A stretch of DNA of 64,000 nt from UBA9926 sp023261215 (lineage in GTDB: Bacteria; Pseudomonadota; Gammaproteobacteria; Pseudomonadales; Azotimanducaceae). The stretch spans positions 1 through 64,000 of the forward strand of contig JAYPYV010000002.1 in assembly GCA_038136035.1 (NCBI GenBank), in the 5' to 3' direction. The notes under the pieces were generated by a model, which was given only the letters and a program-made list of their open reading frames with translations, made no database searches and had not been told where the DNA came from. Position 1 is the first letter of the stretch; each line of letters opens with the position of its first letter. This document shows positions 8,838 through 17,819 of the stretch, in pieces. Made by a program: the position numbers and the translations under genes.

Positions 8838-9814
8838 CAGGCGCGCATCGACTCGCAGAACCCCATCACATCATCTGCGAGCCTCTTTCGATCCTCCAAA
8901 CTCTGCATAATGGTGTCCGTAATAAAGACCTTAAGACCCAGCGCTTCGATGGCTTCTCTGTAAGATTCGTCGGCTCGATCGATGACAAAGGCATCAAGCA
9001 CGCCAGGGTAATTTGAGACGTAATATTCAGCGACGCCTAGCGCCGACGTCGGCAGGCTCATCTCACCCATCATCTTCGCCGCAGGGCCCTTAATCGCGAG
9101 TCCTGACACAATCGGAGAGACTGCAATTACAGGGGCGGCGCTTTTGATCAATCGCTCGGCCGTCTGATCTAAATCCAGAATCGGCTTCACAGAAACAAAT
9201 GGATTTGAGGGGCAAATGATGACAGCCGTAAGGTCGCTGCGCCCATCGAGGAGCGCACCGACTGCTGGATTAAGCGTCGCGGTTTCGATCCCCTTAAATT
9301 GGACATTCAGCACCGGCGGCTGACACTGCTCTCGAACAAAGTAATGTTGAAAAGCGAGGACATCTCCTGATTGACAGATAATTTCTGTCGCAACGACGTC
9401 ATCGGTCATCGGTAGGACAGTGATTTTAATACCCAAATTGCGGCAAAGGTTCTGCGTAACCTCAGTGAGCGTGAGGCCAGACGCAAGCCATTGCGTGCGT
9501 TGGATATGCGTCGCTAGGTCGCGATCACCGAGCCGGAACCAAGTTTCACCCCCGAGTTGGCCCAGCGCCTCGAGAAACTGCCAAGTCTCGCCTTCTTGTC
9601 CCCAACCGAGCGCTTGGTTGGCTCGAAAGGACAGCGCGTACATCAGCGAATCCAAATCTGGGCATATCCTAAGCCCAAGATGCGTGAAATCATCCCCAGT
9701 ATTGACCAGCACGGACAGGGCCTCTGGGGGCAACACTTGACTCAAGCCCAAAGCGAGCTTGGCGCCACCCACCCCACCCGATAGCGCAAGGAAATGGCCT
9801 TGATCTGCGGTCAT
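8837..9814 (-). CDS. cofD: CofD/FbiA 2-phospho-L-lactate transferase
   Basis: Transfers the phospho-acid moiety from the CofC product to FO, giving F420-0 or dehydro-F420-0. The 325-residue protein starts with the signature LSGGVGGAKLALGL at about residues 10-23, followed by VNTGDDF and the PDLDSLMYAL segment that contacts FO in known structures. The length fits the family. The stop overlaps the cofC start by one base. It is separated from the upstream cofE by only 33 bp, so the block is very likely one operon. Confidence 0.95.
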   Translation of the reverse strand: MTADQGHFLALSGGVGGAKLALGLSQVLPPEALSVLVNTGDDFTHLGLRICPDLDSLMYALSFRANQALGWGQEGETWQFLEALGQLGGETWFRLGDRDLATHIQRTQWLASGLTLTEVTQNLCRNLGIKITVLPMTDDVVATEIICQSGDVLAFQHYFVREQCQPPVLNVQFKGIETATLNPAVGALLDGRSDLTAVIICPSNPFVSVKPILDLDQTAERLIKSAAPVIAVSPIVSGLAIKGPAAKMMGEMSLPTSALGVAEYYVSNYPGVLDAFVIDRADESYREAIEALGLKVFITDTIMQSLEDRKRLADDVMGFCESMRA

Positions 9815-9847
9815 GATCGATTCCCGTTCGCGGGCGAAAGCTTCATT

Positions 9848-10627
9848 CTATCTGAACATGTCCATCTGTTTGGGGCGAATCAGCGGTTTAACGCCCTGCG
9901 CTTCCGCTTCAGGGTTAGCTCTCCTCTGATAGCCACGAATGAGCACTAGAGGCACGCGTTCCGTGGTCTGACCCATCACAAGTGATGCACCTGCGGCCAA
10001 CTCATCAGCAGCAGCCACCTGGGTCACTTTGAGTTCGGTGCCATAGATATCGTGGTCACCGATGTAATCTTCGAGCGCCGTTAAACCTGAGACCCCAATG
10101 GCAAGTCCTACGGTACCCATCCGCCATGCTCTACCCACTGAGTCATTAATCACCACAGCCAGCTTGCAATCTGATGAAGCTTCGAGCCTGTTCTTCAACC
10201 CTTCAGCGCTGGCATCTGGATCTCTCGGAAGGAGCAGGCAAAGTTCTTCTTGATCCACCCCTTCGAGTGAAATATTCGATTGGTCAATCCCAGCATTGGC
10301 ATGAACAAACCCCAACCGATGCTCAACGATCAACACACCAGGGCGCTTTCTGACCACTTCCACAGACTCATCGAGGATCAACTGAACCTTTCGAGGATCC
10401 TTGTCGACCTCTTCCGCGAGCGCCATCGCTTCGGCTGAAGGCGTCACTGTGCGTAAATCGACGTAACAATTTTCCGACTTCGACACGATCTTCTGCGCAA
10501 GACACAACACGTCACCATCCGTCAGTGTGATCGCCTGTGCGGCCAGCGCCGCTTCGATCAATGCTGCGAGATCATCACCGGGGTTAACCATTGGGAAGTT
10601 CTCAATGGCGATGAATTCAAGGTTCAT
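9848..10627 (-). CDS. cofE: CofE/FbiB F420-0:L-glutamate ligase (ligase domain only)
   Basis: Adds L-glutamate residues to F420-0 using GTP. The 259-residue protein covers the ligase domain seen in archaeal CofE, with the GDVLCLAQKIVSKSE segment near residues 38-52 and the NDSVGRAWRMGTVGLAIG motif. Mycobacterial FbiB carries an extra C-terminal FMN reductase domain of about 200 residues; it is absent here, since the protein ends soon after the QRRANPEAEAQ segment. So reduction of a dehydro-F420 intermediate, if needed, must be done by another protein. It lies between npdG and cofD on the same strand. Confidence 0.94.
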   Translation of the reverse strand: MNLEFIAIENFPMVNPGDDLAALIEAALAAQAITLTDGDVLCLAQKIVSKSENCYVDLRTVTPSAEAMALAEEVDKDPRKVQLILDESVEVVRKRPGVLIVEHRLGFVHANAGIDQSNISLEGVDQEELCLLLPRDPDASAEGLKNRLEASSDCKLAVVINDSVGRAWRMGTVGLAIGVSGLTALEDYIGDHDIYGTELKVTQVAAADELAAGASLVMGQTTERVPLVLIRGYQRRANPEAEAQGVKPLIRPKQMDMFR

Positions 10628-10803
10628 AACGAGATGCTCAAAAATATTGACTCAAGGACCAGACGCGATCATATCGTGGGATGAGACTCAAGGCACTTGA
10701 CGCTCGCTTGGCCGAGCCCGCTCCACAGCATCTGGGCGCAATGAATGGTCACCCCAGACGAGTAATTGGAGCGTGCGGCTGTTGGCCACTAGGGGGCGAT
10801 TAA

Positions 10804-10826
10804 CCCTTGGGCTTGGTAGCCAAGGG
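10804..10826. terminator. Hairpin between npdG and cofE
   Basis: A strong stem-loop pairs CCCTTGGGCT with AGCCAAGGG, with one bulged G, around a TGGT loop. It lies about 30 nt past the npdG stop. No run of T follows on the minus strand, so it may act as an mRNA-stabilising or attenuating structure and not as a classical terminator. It sits in the 228-bp spacer separating npdG from cofE. Confidence 0.35.
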
Positions 10827-10855
10827 CTCAAACGTGCCCAGACAGCTACGTGGCC

Positions 10856-11542
10856 CTAGCCCTCGGTCGACGCATCCTCAGCTGGCTCTCCTGTGATGAC
10901 CAATCCAGAACCCTGAATTTTGTGGTGTCTGTTGATGGTGATCAAAACAGATGTCAGTGCCTCAGCCGCCGCGGCATTCGCGATGGGCCCTGCATGCCAA
11001 CCCCTCAGCCCGAGCGCCTCAACCAGACTGATCACGGTATCCCTTGCAGCCCGCTTATTGCCGGTGACCAACACATCGCACGCAATGGCATGATCCTCTT
11101 GCAAATGCATTGCCCCGACATTTTGGAACGCTGACACCACATGCACCTCTTCACCGAGATAGTCTTGAGCCTGCTGCCCCGCAGAGCCCGCTTCAGGCAA
11201 TTGAACCGTCCCAACTTTTGGCGGCATCAGGGGTACTGTGACGTCGATCAGCACTTTGCCAACGAGCGCGTGTTTAACGGTGTCCAGCGTGCTCAATTGG
11301 TGCGCGAAAGGCACAGTCAGGACGACCAGGTCTGCTTGTTCGGCGGCAGCCGCATTGTCGAGCCCGGTGACATGCAGGTCTGGGAATTCCGCTAGCAGGT
11401 CTGCGGCTGCCTGTTGACCCTTCTCCAGTGTTCTAGAGCCAATGAGAATCTCATAACCCGCTCTCGACCATTGACGCGCCAAGCCGCCACCCAAATCGCC
11501 CGTTCCACCTAAAATGGCAATCCTTTTTATTTCCTCAGACAT
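10856..11542 (-). CDS. npdG: NADPH-dependent F420 reductase
   Basis: Exchanges hydride between NADP(H) and F420 and is probably the source of F420H2 for the LLM enzymes, since no F420-dependent glucose-6-phosphate dehydrogenase is seen. The 228-residue protein has the N-terminal dinucleotide motif ILGGTGDLGGGLA at residues 9-21, IGSRT for the NADP phosphate, and the VVSAFQNVGA segment typical of the Fno/NpdG family. AAAGGA precedes the ATG. It is first in transcription order, 228 bp upstream of cofE, and may share its transcript or have a separate one. Confidence 0.94.
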   Translation of the reverse strand: MSEEIKRIAILGGTGDLGGGLARQWSRAGYEILIGSRTLEKGQQAAADLLAEFPDLHVTGLDNAAAAEQADLVVLTVPFAHQLSTLDTVKHALVGKVLIDVTVPLMPPKVGTVQLPEAGSAGQQAQDYLGEEVHVVSAFQNVGAMHLQEDHAIACDVLVTGNKRAARDTVISLVEALGLRGWHAGPIANAAAAEALTSVLITINRHHKIQGSGLVITGEPAEDASTEG

Positions 11543-11935
11543 CGTTTTTCCTTTTCAGCAATATTTTTTACCGCGCACCCGAAGGCAAACCCACTGCCTA
11601 CGACAGACTCAGTTTGCAGGACCTGAGCCTTTACCCGATCCCGCTCGTGCCTTGCGGCCTAGCCCTCTTAATCGAACAGACTTGAGGCCTCTGGTTGTCC
11701 TCGAGCACGCCTTCCAAATGACAAACCTGACCCATCGGTCCAGAAGTCAGTGCTTACCCTCACCACAGTCTCCGCTCACTCTGCATCTCAACGATCAATC
11801 AGGCGAGCAAATCGAAGAGATACTTGCTTTTACGGGGTTTAAAGCACCTTAGCCTCTCGACCCCGAAGGATACATGAAGGCGCAAAAAAAAAGGTGGCCG
11901 AAGCCACCTTTTTCTAAACGATCTAATCGCTCAAC
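11543..11935. other. Intergenic region between npdG and the TonB receptor
   Basis: 393 bp without a convincing gene. It should hold the promoter for npdG near its left end and the transcription terminator of the TonB receptor at the right end. A plus-strand frame of 112 codons here has no family resemblance or ribosome binding site and overlaps the npdG start, so it is not called. Confidence 0.7.
11884..11913 (-). terminator. Rho-independent terminator of the TonB-dependent receptor gene
   Basis: A stem pairs AAAAAGGTGGC (11888-11898) with GCCACCTTTTT (11903-11913) around a CGAA loop. On the minus strand the stem is followed by a run of nine T (complement of 11884-11892), the classical form. 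It begins 23 nt after the stop codon of the TonB receptor. Confidence 0.9.
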
Positions 11936-14900
11936 TCAGAATTGGTATTTGAAACCCAATCGCAGCTGCCACGAAGATTGTCCGCTGCCTGTAGCTGTGA
12001 AGAGACCGTCATCTGGATCAACACCCGTTATATTGATAGCACCCGTGTCACGATCGTAACCGTTAGTGTCGATCTGAGCGCTGGTGTTGTAACCGTACCC
12101 TCTGACAATGCCGCTCTCGTCGTCGATCAGGTTCCCGAGGTTGATGATATCGAGATAGATAATCGCCTTGTTCTCCCCAATCGCTGACCAATATTCAGGC
12201 AAATTGATTTCTTGCGTCACACGAAGGTCCAGTCGAGTAATCCAAGGTCCAGTGAACGCGTTTCGAGGCGCATAGGTGCCCTTGTAGCCGGCAAGCGAGG
12301 TGCCGTTCACGTGCGCCATCACCGCGTCCGCCACTTCTGCTGAAGCGAAGTTCACGTTCGGGTCATCGGCACCCGTCGGGATATAGGCGAGGTCATAGCC
12401 ACCGTAGTGACCATAAGCACCGGTAATCCCATAGCGATTGTTGTACGTCACGCTGAATGGTTCGCCACTGTGGTGGTTATAGACCAGCGAGAAACGTGTC
12501 GTATTCTCACCGAACAGCTCAACTGAGTAGTCAAGCGATGCCAAGAAACGATGCTCGATCGTGTAAGCCGACGTTTCCGCTGCGAGTTGGTCTCCATTCC
12601 AACGCTGCTGATAGCCATAGTTGGACTCGGCTTGGCTCGAGGTGAGGTTCCAAACATCTTCTGCATCCGTATTGGTATACGCTGCGAACAAGTTCAGCCG
12701 ATCGAAGAACGTTTTACGCACCGACACGGTGAATGCGGTGGCACTGCCCTCATCCGTATTGGTTAGCTCAAGGCTGCCTGACGTGCTGTAGATGCCTCGG
12801 CCCTCGGCAAACGCACCATTTTGCTGCAGACCAGGATCACGGTAGGCTAGAGCCTCATTGACCGCATCATGGTTCAACTCCAAAGACACGTCATAGCCGC
12901 CAGCCAAGTTTAAGTCGAGAGCGATATTACTTCTCCATGAGGAGGGGCCTTCGAAGTCCGGATCCACATACTGTGAGGCCGAGTTAGACCCAGGCGCTGC
13001 AATCTCGTAGGTTGAATCAGGGCTGGTCAACCAGAAAAAGGTTGGGTCGCCTGCTGGCATGAGACCAATCATCTCTCCGAAACTAGACACCGTGCCGTCT
13101 CTATTGAAATAGTTACCTCGCGGGTAATCGGACAAAGGCCCTGGCCGCGAGTAGGCGTTGCCCAACCAGACGTTTGGAAAACGCCCCAGGAACAAACCAT
13201 AACCGCCTCGCACAACGGCACCCTCAATCAAGCTACCGCCTAGGTTCTCGGACAAATCATACTCAAAGGACACTCTCGGCTGAGTCACCGTGTAATCGAA
13301 CGTCTGAGCATTGGTATATCCATAGGCTGCGATAAACGCTGCATTTTCAGCAGGCTTGGTCGGTGTCTCCAACTTGTCCCACCGAATACCTGCCTGAACG
13401 GTCAAGTTATCGCTCACGTTCCAAACGTCTTGCACATAGAAAGTTAACTTTTCTACATCAAAATCAGCTGTAATCGTATCGAGCGCTGTCAAACCTGCCG
13501 TGGGCACTTGGAAGCGCAAATAATTCCATTGCCCGGCTTCAAAATCGGCAATACTGTTGAATTGGATTTCCCCGTTGTACCGAGCCAAGAACGTGTTCGC
13601 AATACTGGAGTCCTCAGACTCGATGCCCACCGTAATCAGATGGTCGTCTAGAGCATAATCAGCCTTCAACGTTAAGAAATCTGAATTCACCGCAATGTAG
13701 TTCGCGCCTCGGTATTTCTCACCACCCAGATAGATGAAGTCTCGATTACCATCATCATCTTGATAGGTAATGCTCACTTCAGGGAACAGATTCCCTTCTG
13801 AACCATCATCCTCGGTCATATCGTAGCTTGAATACTTTGCTTTGATGCTGAGTCGGTCCGAGAGCTCACCATAATAGGTTAAGGAGTAACGTTCGATCTC
13901 TGGCGGCTTGACGTACACCGTTTTGGAAAACTTGTTTCTGCCAATGCCCTGATACAACACATCTTCGCTGTAAGAGTAATTCGCTTCCAATCGGTGTTGA
14001 TCAGACACATACCAATCCAGCTTGACCTGATACTCTTCGTGAGTTTCCGGGAAGCTCATGTTTTGGTAGATGCCCGGATCAAATCCGTATCGGCTTTGAG
14101 CAATCGCCGCGATTTGTTCGAATACATCCGCCGTAGCGGCTTCGGATTCGTTCAACGCGCCTGACCCTTTGGGCCCGTAGGCAAAAGGTTCAGTCCGCTC
14201 AAATTCTTCATAACCTACGAAGAAAAACAGTTTGTCCTTGACGAGCGGCCCGCTCAAAGTGAACGACATAATGTCTTCTTCAAACGGAGGGAAATCGCCG
14301 CCATTGGGCAACTCGCCGACGCCATCTTCGTTTCTAGAGGTAAAGTAGATGCTGCCGTCAATCTCATTGTCGCCTGACTTGGTGACCACCGCGATCGAGG
14401 CACCTGTCGCACTGCCGCGACTCACATCAAAAGGCGTGATGTCGACAGAGATCTGCTCAACGAAATCCATGCTGATCGGGTTGCGCATCGTACCGAAGCC
14501 ATTTGCGTTCAAACCAAACGGGTCGTTGAAGCTGACACCATCGATCTGGAAGTCATTGAAGCGATTGTTCGCCCCCATGGCTGAAATCTCGAGGCCACGG
14601 CTGGATTCCTGATTGATGTTCACTCGTGGATCCATACGCGCGTAATCCGCGATCGAACGCTCAACGGTCGGAATGCCGTCTATGCCCTCACGATCAAGGG
14701 TTGTGCCCGTACCGAAGCCTTGGCCGCTGACCAGCTTTTTACCGGTCACGACGACTTCCTCCATGGCACCAGCCTTAAGCAGATTGATGTCGATTTTGTC
14801 ATTCTGGTATATCGCTAAGTACACACCATTGACGACCGCACTCTCAAACCCGGGTGCGCTGACGGAGACCGTGTAAGGACCGCCCACTGGCAGGAATGAA

Positions 14901-15085
14901 AAGGTGAAGCTCTGGCTATCGCCGAGCGATTTAGACCGCGTCAGCCCATTGGGCTCGTAAGTGATCACCACTTCCGCACCGGCTGCATTGACACTGCCGC
15001 GCATGGTTGCTGTCGTGTCGGTGTCTGCAAAGACGGCCGAGCTGAACAGCACGATCATCGCCCACGCTGCTATCCGTTGAAACAT
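11936..15085 (-). CDS. TonB-dependent receptor with N-terminal carboxypeptidase-regulatory-like domain
   Basis: A 1049-residue outer-membrane receptor. Residues 1-20 form a signal peptide ending in FA before DTD. A beta-sandwich of the carboxypeptidase-regulatory type follows (about 25-100), then the EEVVVTG box and a plug domain (about 105-240) with DGVSFNDPFG. The rest is a beta-barrel ending in LGFKYQF, with the terminal Phe used by the Bam machinery. It resembles Oar-like receptors. The ligand is unknown; large siderophores, glycans or peptides are all possible. It appears monocistronic, with its own terminator and GAGGA before the ATG. Its position just upstream of the F420 genes on the same strand is separated by that terminator. 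Confidence 0.93.
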   Translation of the reverse strand: MFQRIAAWAMIVLFSSAVFADTDTTATMRGSVNAAGAEVVITYEPNGLTRSKSLGDSQSFTFSFLPVGGPYTVSVSAPGFESAVVNGVYLAIYQNDKIDINLLKAGAMEEVVVTGKKLVSGQGFGTGTTLDREGIDGIPTVERSIADYARMDPRVNINQESSRGLEISAMGANNRFNDFQIDGVSFNDPFGLNANGFGTMRNPISMDFVEQISVDITPFDVSRGSATGASIAVVTKSGDNEIDGSIYFTSRNEDGVGELPNGGDFPPFEEDIMSFTLSGPLVKDKLFFFVGYEEFERTEPFAYGPKGSGALNESEAATADVFEQIAAIAQSRYGFDPGIYQNMSFPETHEEYQVKLDWYVSDQHRLEANYSYSEDVLYQGIGRNKFSKTVYVKPPEIERYSLTYYGELSDRLSIKAKYSSYDMTEDDGSEGNLFPEVSITYQDDDGNRDFIYLGGEKYRGANYIAVNSDFLTLKADYALDDHLITVGIESEDSSIANTFLARYNGEIQFNSIADFEAGQWNYLRFQVPTAGLTALDTITADFDVEKLTFYVQDVWNVSDNLTVQAGIRWDKLETPTKPAENAAFIAAYGYTNAQTFDYTVTQPRVSFEYDLSENLGGSLIEGAVVRGGYGLFLGRFPNVWLGNAYSRPGPLSDYPRGNYFNRDGTVSSFGEMIGLMPAGDPTFFWLTSPDSTYEIAAPGSNSASQYVDPDFEGPSSWRSNIALDLNLAGGYDVSLELNHDAVNEALAYRDPGLQQNGAFAEGRGIYSTSGSLELTNTDEGSATAFTVSVRKTFFDRLNLFAAYTNTDAEDVWNLTSSQAESNYGYQQRWNGDQLAAETSAYTIEHRFLASLDYSVELFGENTTRFSLVYNHHSGEPFSVTYNNRYGITGAYGHYGGYDLAYIPTGADDPNVNFASAEVADAVMAHVNGTSLAGYKGTYAPRNAFTGPWITRLDLRVTQEINLPEYWSAIGENKAIIYLDIINLGNLIDDESGIVRGYGYNTSAQIDTNGYDRDTGAINITGVDPDDGLFTATGSGQSSWQLRLGFKYQF

Positions 15086-15379
15086 AGGAATTCCTCGTTC
15101 TTTTGGCTGCTTTATCTGTTTTATTTAGGTTTAACGGCCGAGGCAACAGAAACGCCGCACCCGATCGTTGATCCGGTCAGTTGATGAATTTCCCCATACC
15201 CACTGACGGATCTGAACCTTACACCGCGTCTGTGAACGTTTGATAAAGAGCACGTGAAAATTGCTCTAGATATCAACCTACGCGAGCTTGCATTATCACG
15301 CCAAAGGGGGCCGTACGGCTAGCCCTCGAGCCTAAAAAAATAGGGTTTTTTTGCTTATCGCTGGGTGACAGACAGCGCT

Positions 15380-15970
15380 TCAGTGTGTTAGCCGAGAATG
15401 CAGTACTGAGATGCATTGGGAGGCGAACAGCATCTGAGTCCCCAGAGACAGGCTCGTCACGCCTTTGCGTATCAGTCCTTTCTGAGTGTTTTTTGGCAAG
15501 GCCAACTGATCGGTCAGGATGAACACCGCGCGAGCAAGCGGAGCCATTTCTTGAATGGGCACGCCTCTTGGATCTAACAGATATCCAGGCGTGTCCGTCG
15601 TCAACACCTGCACCCACTTCTCAAAGCTCGTGGCGCGCACAATGATCCCTGATGCGGCGCGCGCCTCAGCCTCTTTGGTGAGTCTCGCGCCAACGCTCAG
15701 CGCGTCCGCACACGACCCGAGGAGCATTGTTTCGGAGAGCCCGCCCAAGTCGCCAAGATCACGCCCGTCAAACGTGAGGATTCTGCTGAAGTCAGTGGAT
15801 TGCTCAAAGACCAAGTGCAATCGGCTATTCTCGCGGTGCCCGTTTGCCACAAACAAAGCGTTCACGATCATGGCGGGAATGAACTCGACATGGGCTTCTC
15901 GGCCTACACTGGCCAAAAACCGGCTGGGCTCCACAGGCGTTCGCCGGCATTTCACGACAAAATCAAACAC
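15380..15970 (-). CDS. TrmY-like tRNA (pseudouridine-N1)-methyltransferase (SPOUT, DUF358)
   Basis: A 196-residue SPOUT-class protein resembling archaeal TrmY, which methylates N1 of pseudouridine 54 in tRNA. The match is best at the C-terminus, where the SAM-binding knot has AVFILTDQLALP, then SLSLGTQMLFASQCISVLHS; archaeal TrmY has the same order of FIIGDHIG and SLSPLELHANHCITIIHN. The N-terminal FDFVVKCRRTPV also fits. GTG at 15970 is preferred to the GTG two codons upstream because GAGG is 5 nt before it. Some other bacteria, for example vibrios, carry homologues. The bacterial target is not established. It seems monocistronic. Confidence 0.8.
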   Translation of the reverse strand: MFDFVVKCRRTPVEPSRFLASVGREAHVEFIPAMIVNALFVANGHRENSRLHLVFEQSTDFSRILTFDGRDLGDLGGLSETMLLGSCADALSVGARLTKEAEARAASGIIVRATSFEKWVQVLTTDTPGYLLDPRGVPIQEMAPLARAVFILTDQLALPKNTQKGLIRKGVTSLSLGTQMLFASQCISVLHSRLTH

Positions 15971-15976
15971 ATACAC

Positions 15977-16280
15977 CTCTTTAGCAGGGCGGATCGACCT
16001 CGATTATAAAACCGATTGGCTGCGCGCAAGCGAATTTAACGCCCTGAGCGCCCAACCCCACTCGACCTACTTCTGCGACGCCTGGCGTTGCGCAAAACCC
16101 AGCAAGCCATGGTGATACCGCATTGATGCGGCCCTTTTTCGCAACGCCAAAGAGAATCGCGGCTGACGGCTTACGGGACGCTTACGTGGCGGCACAGTAG
16201 AGGGAACTCGCGTTCACCTCTCAAACAAAGGCCCTCGGGCGAGCGTCCACAGACTTGACCCAAGCTACCCAAACGAGCCT
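15977..16280. other. Intergenic region between trmY-like gene and MFS gene
   Basis: A divergent spacer of 304 bp. It must contain promoters for the minus-strand TrmY-like gene and the plus-strand MFS gene. Its notable content is the nested inverted repeat at 16083-16149. No protein-coding frame was supported. Confidence 0.6.
16083..16149 (+). ncRNA. Nested inverted repeat with internal terminator hairpin (possible structured RNA or attenuator)
   Basis: A perfect 10-bp inverted repeat, TGGCGTTGCG (16083-16092) and CGCAACGCCA (16140-16149), encloses a terminator-like hairpin: CCGCA, loop TTGA, TGCGG, then CCCTTTTT (16118-16139). A third related arm, GCGACGCC, immediately precedes the first and can pair with it with one mismatch. 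Mutually exclusive pairings of this kind occur in attenuators and small RNAs. No upstream plus-strand gene needs a terminator here. The MFS start is 131 nt downstream. Confidence 0.4.
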
Positions 16281-17564
16281 ATGATCGAGCACTTGACCTC
16301 GAGCTTTCACGTGCCGTCTGATCCGCCTCAACATCAACTCACTTGGTACAACCTCAGTAATGCGCTATGGATGGGGAGCTTCAGCATTCAACAACTGCTG
16401 GTGACGTGGATTCTGGTCGGCATCCTCCATGAACCTCCGGAAGTCGTTGGCATCGCCCAGCTCATCATCGGCATCCCCGGGCTGGCCTTCATGCTTTGGG
16501 GCGGCGTCATGGGTGACCGTGTCGATGGCCGACGACTATTGATTCAATCTCATCTGCTGAGCATCGTGCCGCCACTGGTGCTAGCCGCAGGTGTTTTTGT
16601 CGATGCACTGGGTTTTTGGATCCTGATTCTGACGGCCCTCGCAGCCAATCTGCTTAACAGCGTCTCGAACCCAGCACGCAATACCATTTTGAATCAAATC
16701 GCAGGCCAGAAACTGCAAATCGCCATCAGCATTTCCACGGGCATTGGTTCGATTGCGACCATGGCGGGTACTCGACTCGCCGGCGAAATTGATCGCTTCG
16801 GTCTCATCAACATCCTCCTGGTGCAAAGCGTCTTGTTCGCTATTGGTGCACTCTGCCTCCTTGGTTTGCGAGCAGCGAGTCAGCCTGTACCCTCGCAAAC
16901 CCCATCGGGCTCTGAGAGCGCCCAGCGCTCTATGATTCAAACGATTCAAGACGGGTTGGTCTATGCGTGGCGGTTCAAGCTCGCGCGCGACATCATTGGC
17001 ATGAATTTCGTCTCGAGCTTTTTTAACGCCGGGGCATGGTTTGTTGCGGTGCCTTTCATCGTTAATCGAATCTACGCTGGCGATGCCCTTCTTCTCGCTA
17101 ACATCTCTGTGGTCTTCTACTTCGGCTCACTCCTAGCGAATTTTGGCTTGGTGAAATTCATGCCGATACGATTTTCGGGGCGCCTCTATTTGATCATGCA
17201 GCTCACAAGACTATTGGTCCTCAGTCTGATATGGATCGAACCCCCCATTTTTTGGTTTTGGATTGCCGCAGCCTACTGGGGTTTCAACATGGGCGTGACC
17301 ACCACCATGTCTCGAGTGATTGTGCAGGAGGTCGCTGAGCCGGAATACCGTTCTCGGCTGATGTCGGTTTTCACACTTGCGCTGATGAGCTCGACGCCCA
17401 TCGGCTCCTTGGTTCTGGGTTTTGTGATCAGCGCCTTTGGTGAGTTGAACGCGCTCATTCCCGGCATGGTGGTGTCGATCCTCATTTTTGGATTCGGACT
17501 TCGCTACTCACCACTCTGGCACTATGAAAGCCCGAAACCTGGCGAAGTCACCACCCAGGGTTAG
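16281..17564 (+). CDS. MFS transporter (DHA3/EntS-like)
   Basis: A 427-residue integral membrane protein with about 10-12 predicted hydrophobic segments. The MWGGVMGDRVDGRRLL loop between helices 2 and 3 matches the conserved MFS motif GxxxDRxGRR. The fold resembles the MFS_3 group that includes enterobactin exporter-like proteins and multidrug efflux pumps. The substrate cannot be inferred. The start ATG lacks a strong Shine-Dalgarno sequence. It ends 26 bp before a scaffold gap, so downstream neighbours are uncertain. Confidence 0.85.
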   Translation: MIEHLTSSFHVPSDPPQHQLTWYNLSNALWMGSFSIQQLLVTWILVGILHEPPEVVGIAQLIIGIPGLAFMLWGGVMGDRVDGRRLLIQSHLLSIVPPLVLAAGVFVDALGFWILILTALAANLLNSVSNPARNTILNQIAGQKLQIAISISTGIGSIATMAGTRLAGEIDRFGLINILLVQSVLFAIGALCLLGLRAASQPVPSQTPSGSESAQRSMIQTIQDGLVYAWRFKLARDIIGMNFVSSFFNAGAWFVAVPFIVNRIYAGDALLLANISVVFYFGSLLANFGLVKFMPIRFSGRLYLIMQLTRLLVLSLIWIEPPIFWFWIAAAYWGFNMGVTTTMSRVIVQEVAEPEYRSRLMSVFTLALMSSTPIGSLVLGFVISAFGELNALIPGMVVSILIFGFGLRYSPLWHYESPKPGEVTTQG

Positions 17565-17590
17565 CGCAGCCTCGACCGAGGTCAATCCAA

Positions 17591-17690
17591 NNNNNNNNNN
17601 NNNNNNNNNNNNNNNNNNNNNNNNNNNNNNNNNNNNNNNNNNNNNNNNNNNNNNNNNNNNNNNNNNNNNNNNNNNNNNNNNNNNNNNNNN
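17591..17690. other. Assembly gap (100 N)
   Basis: Exactly 100 undetermined bases, a conventional placeholder for a gap of unknown size. Adjacency between the MFS gene and the region to the right is therefore a scaffolding inference. Confidence 0.99.
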
Positions 17691-17819
17691 CAATAGGGAG
17701 CATCAACAAAATAAAACGCCTTTAATTCCGCAACCCCGGGATTCGATAGAAAGCTCACGACCCCAACCGATCTGCAGTCGAAGAGGGTCAGCATGGCCCA
17801 CCATCGGACAGTCAAATCA

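Noticed and set aside
15331..15352. A7/T7 stem near the end of the TrmY-like gene.
   Set aside because: The stem is only A-T pairs with a TAGGG loop, too weak for a confident terminator call.
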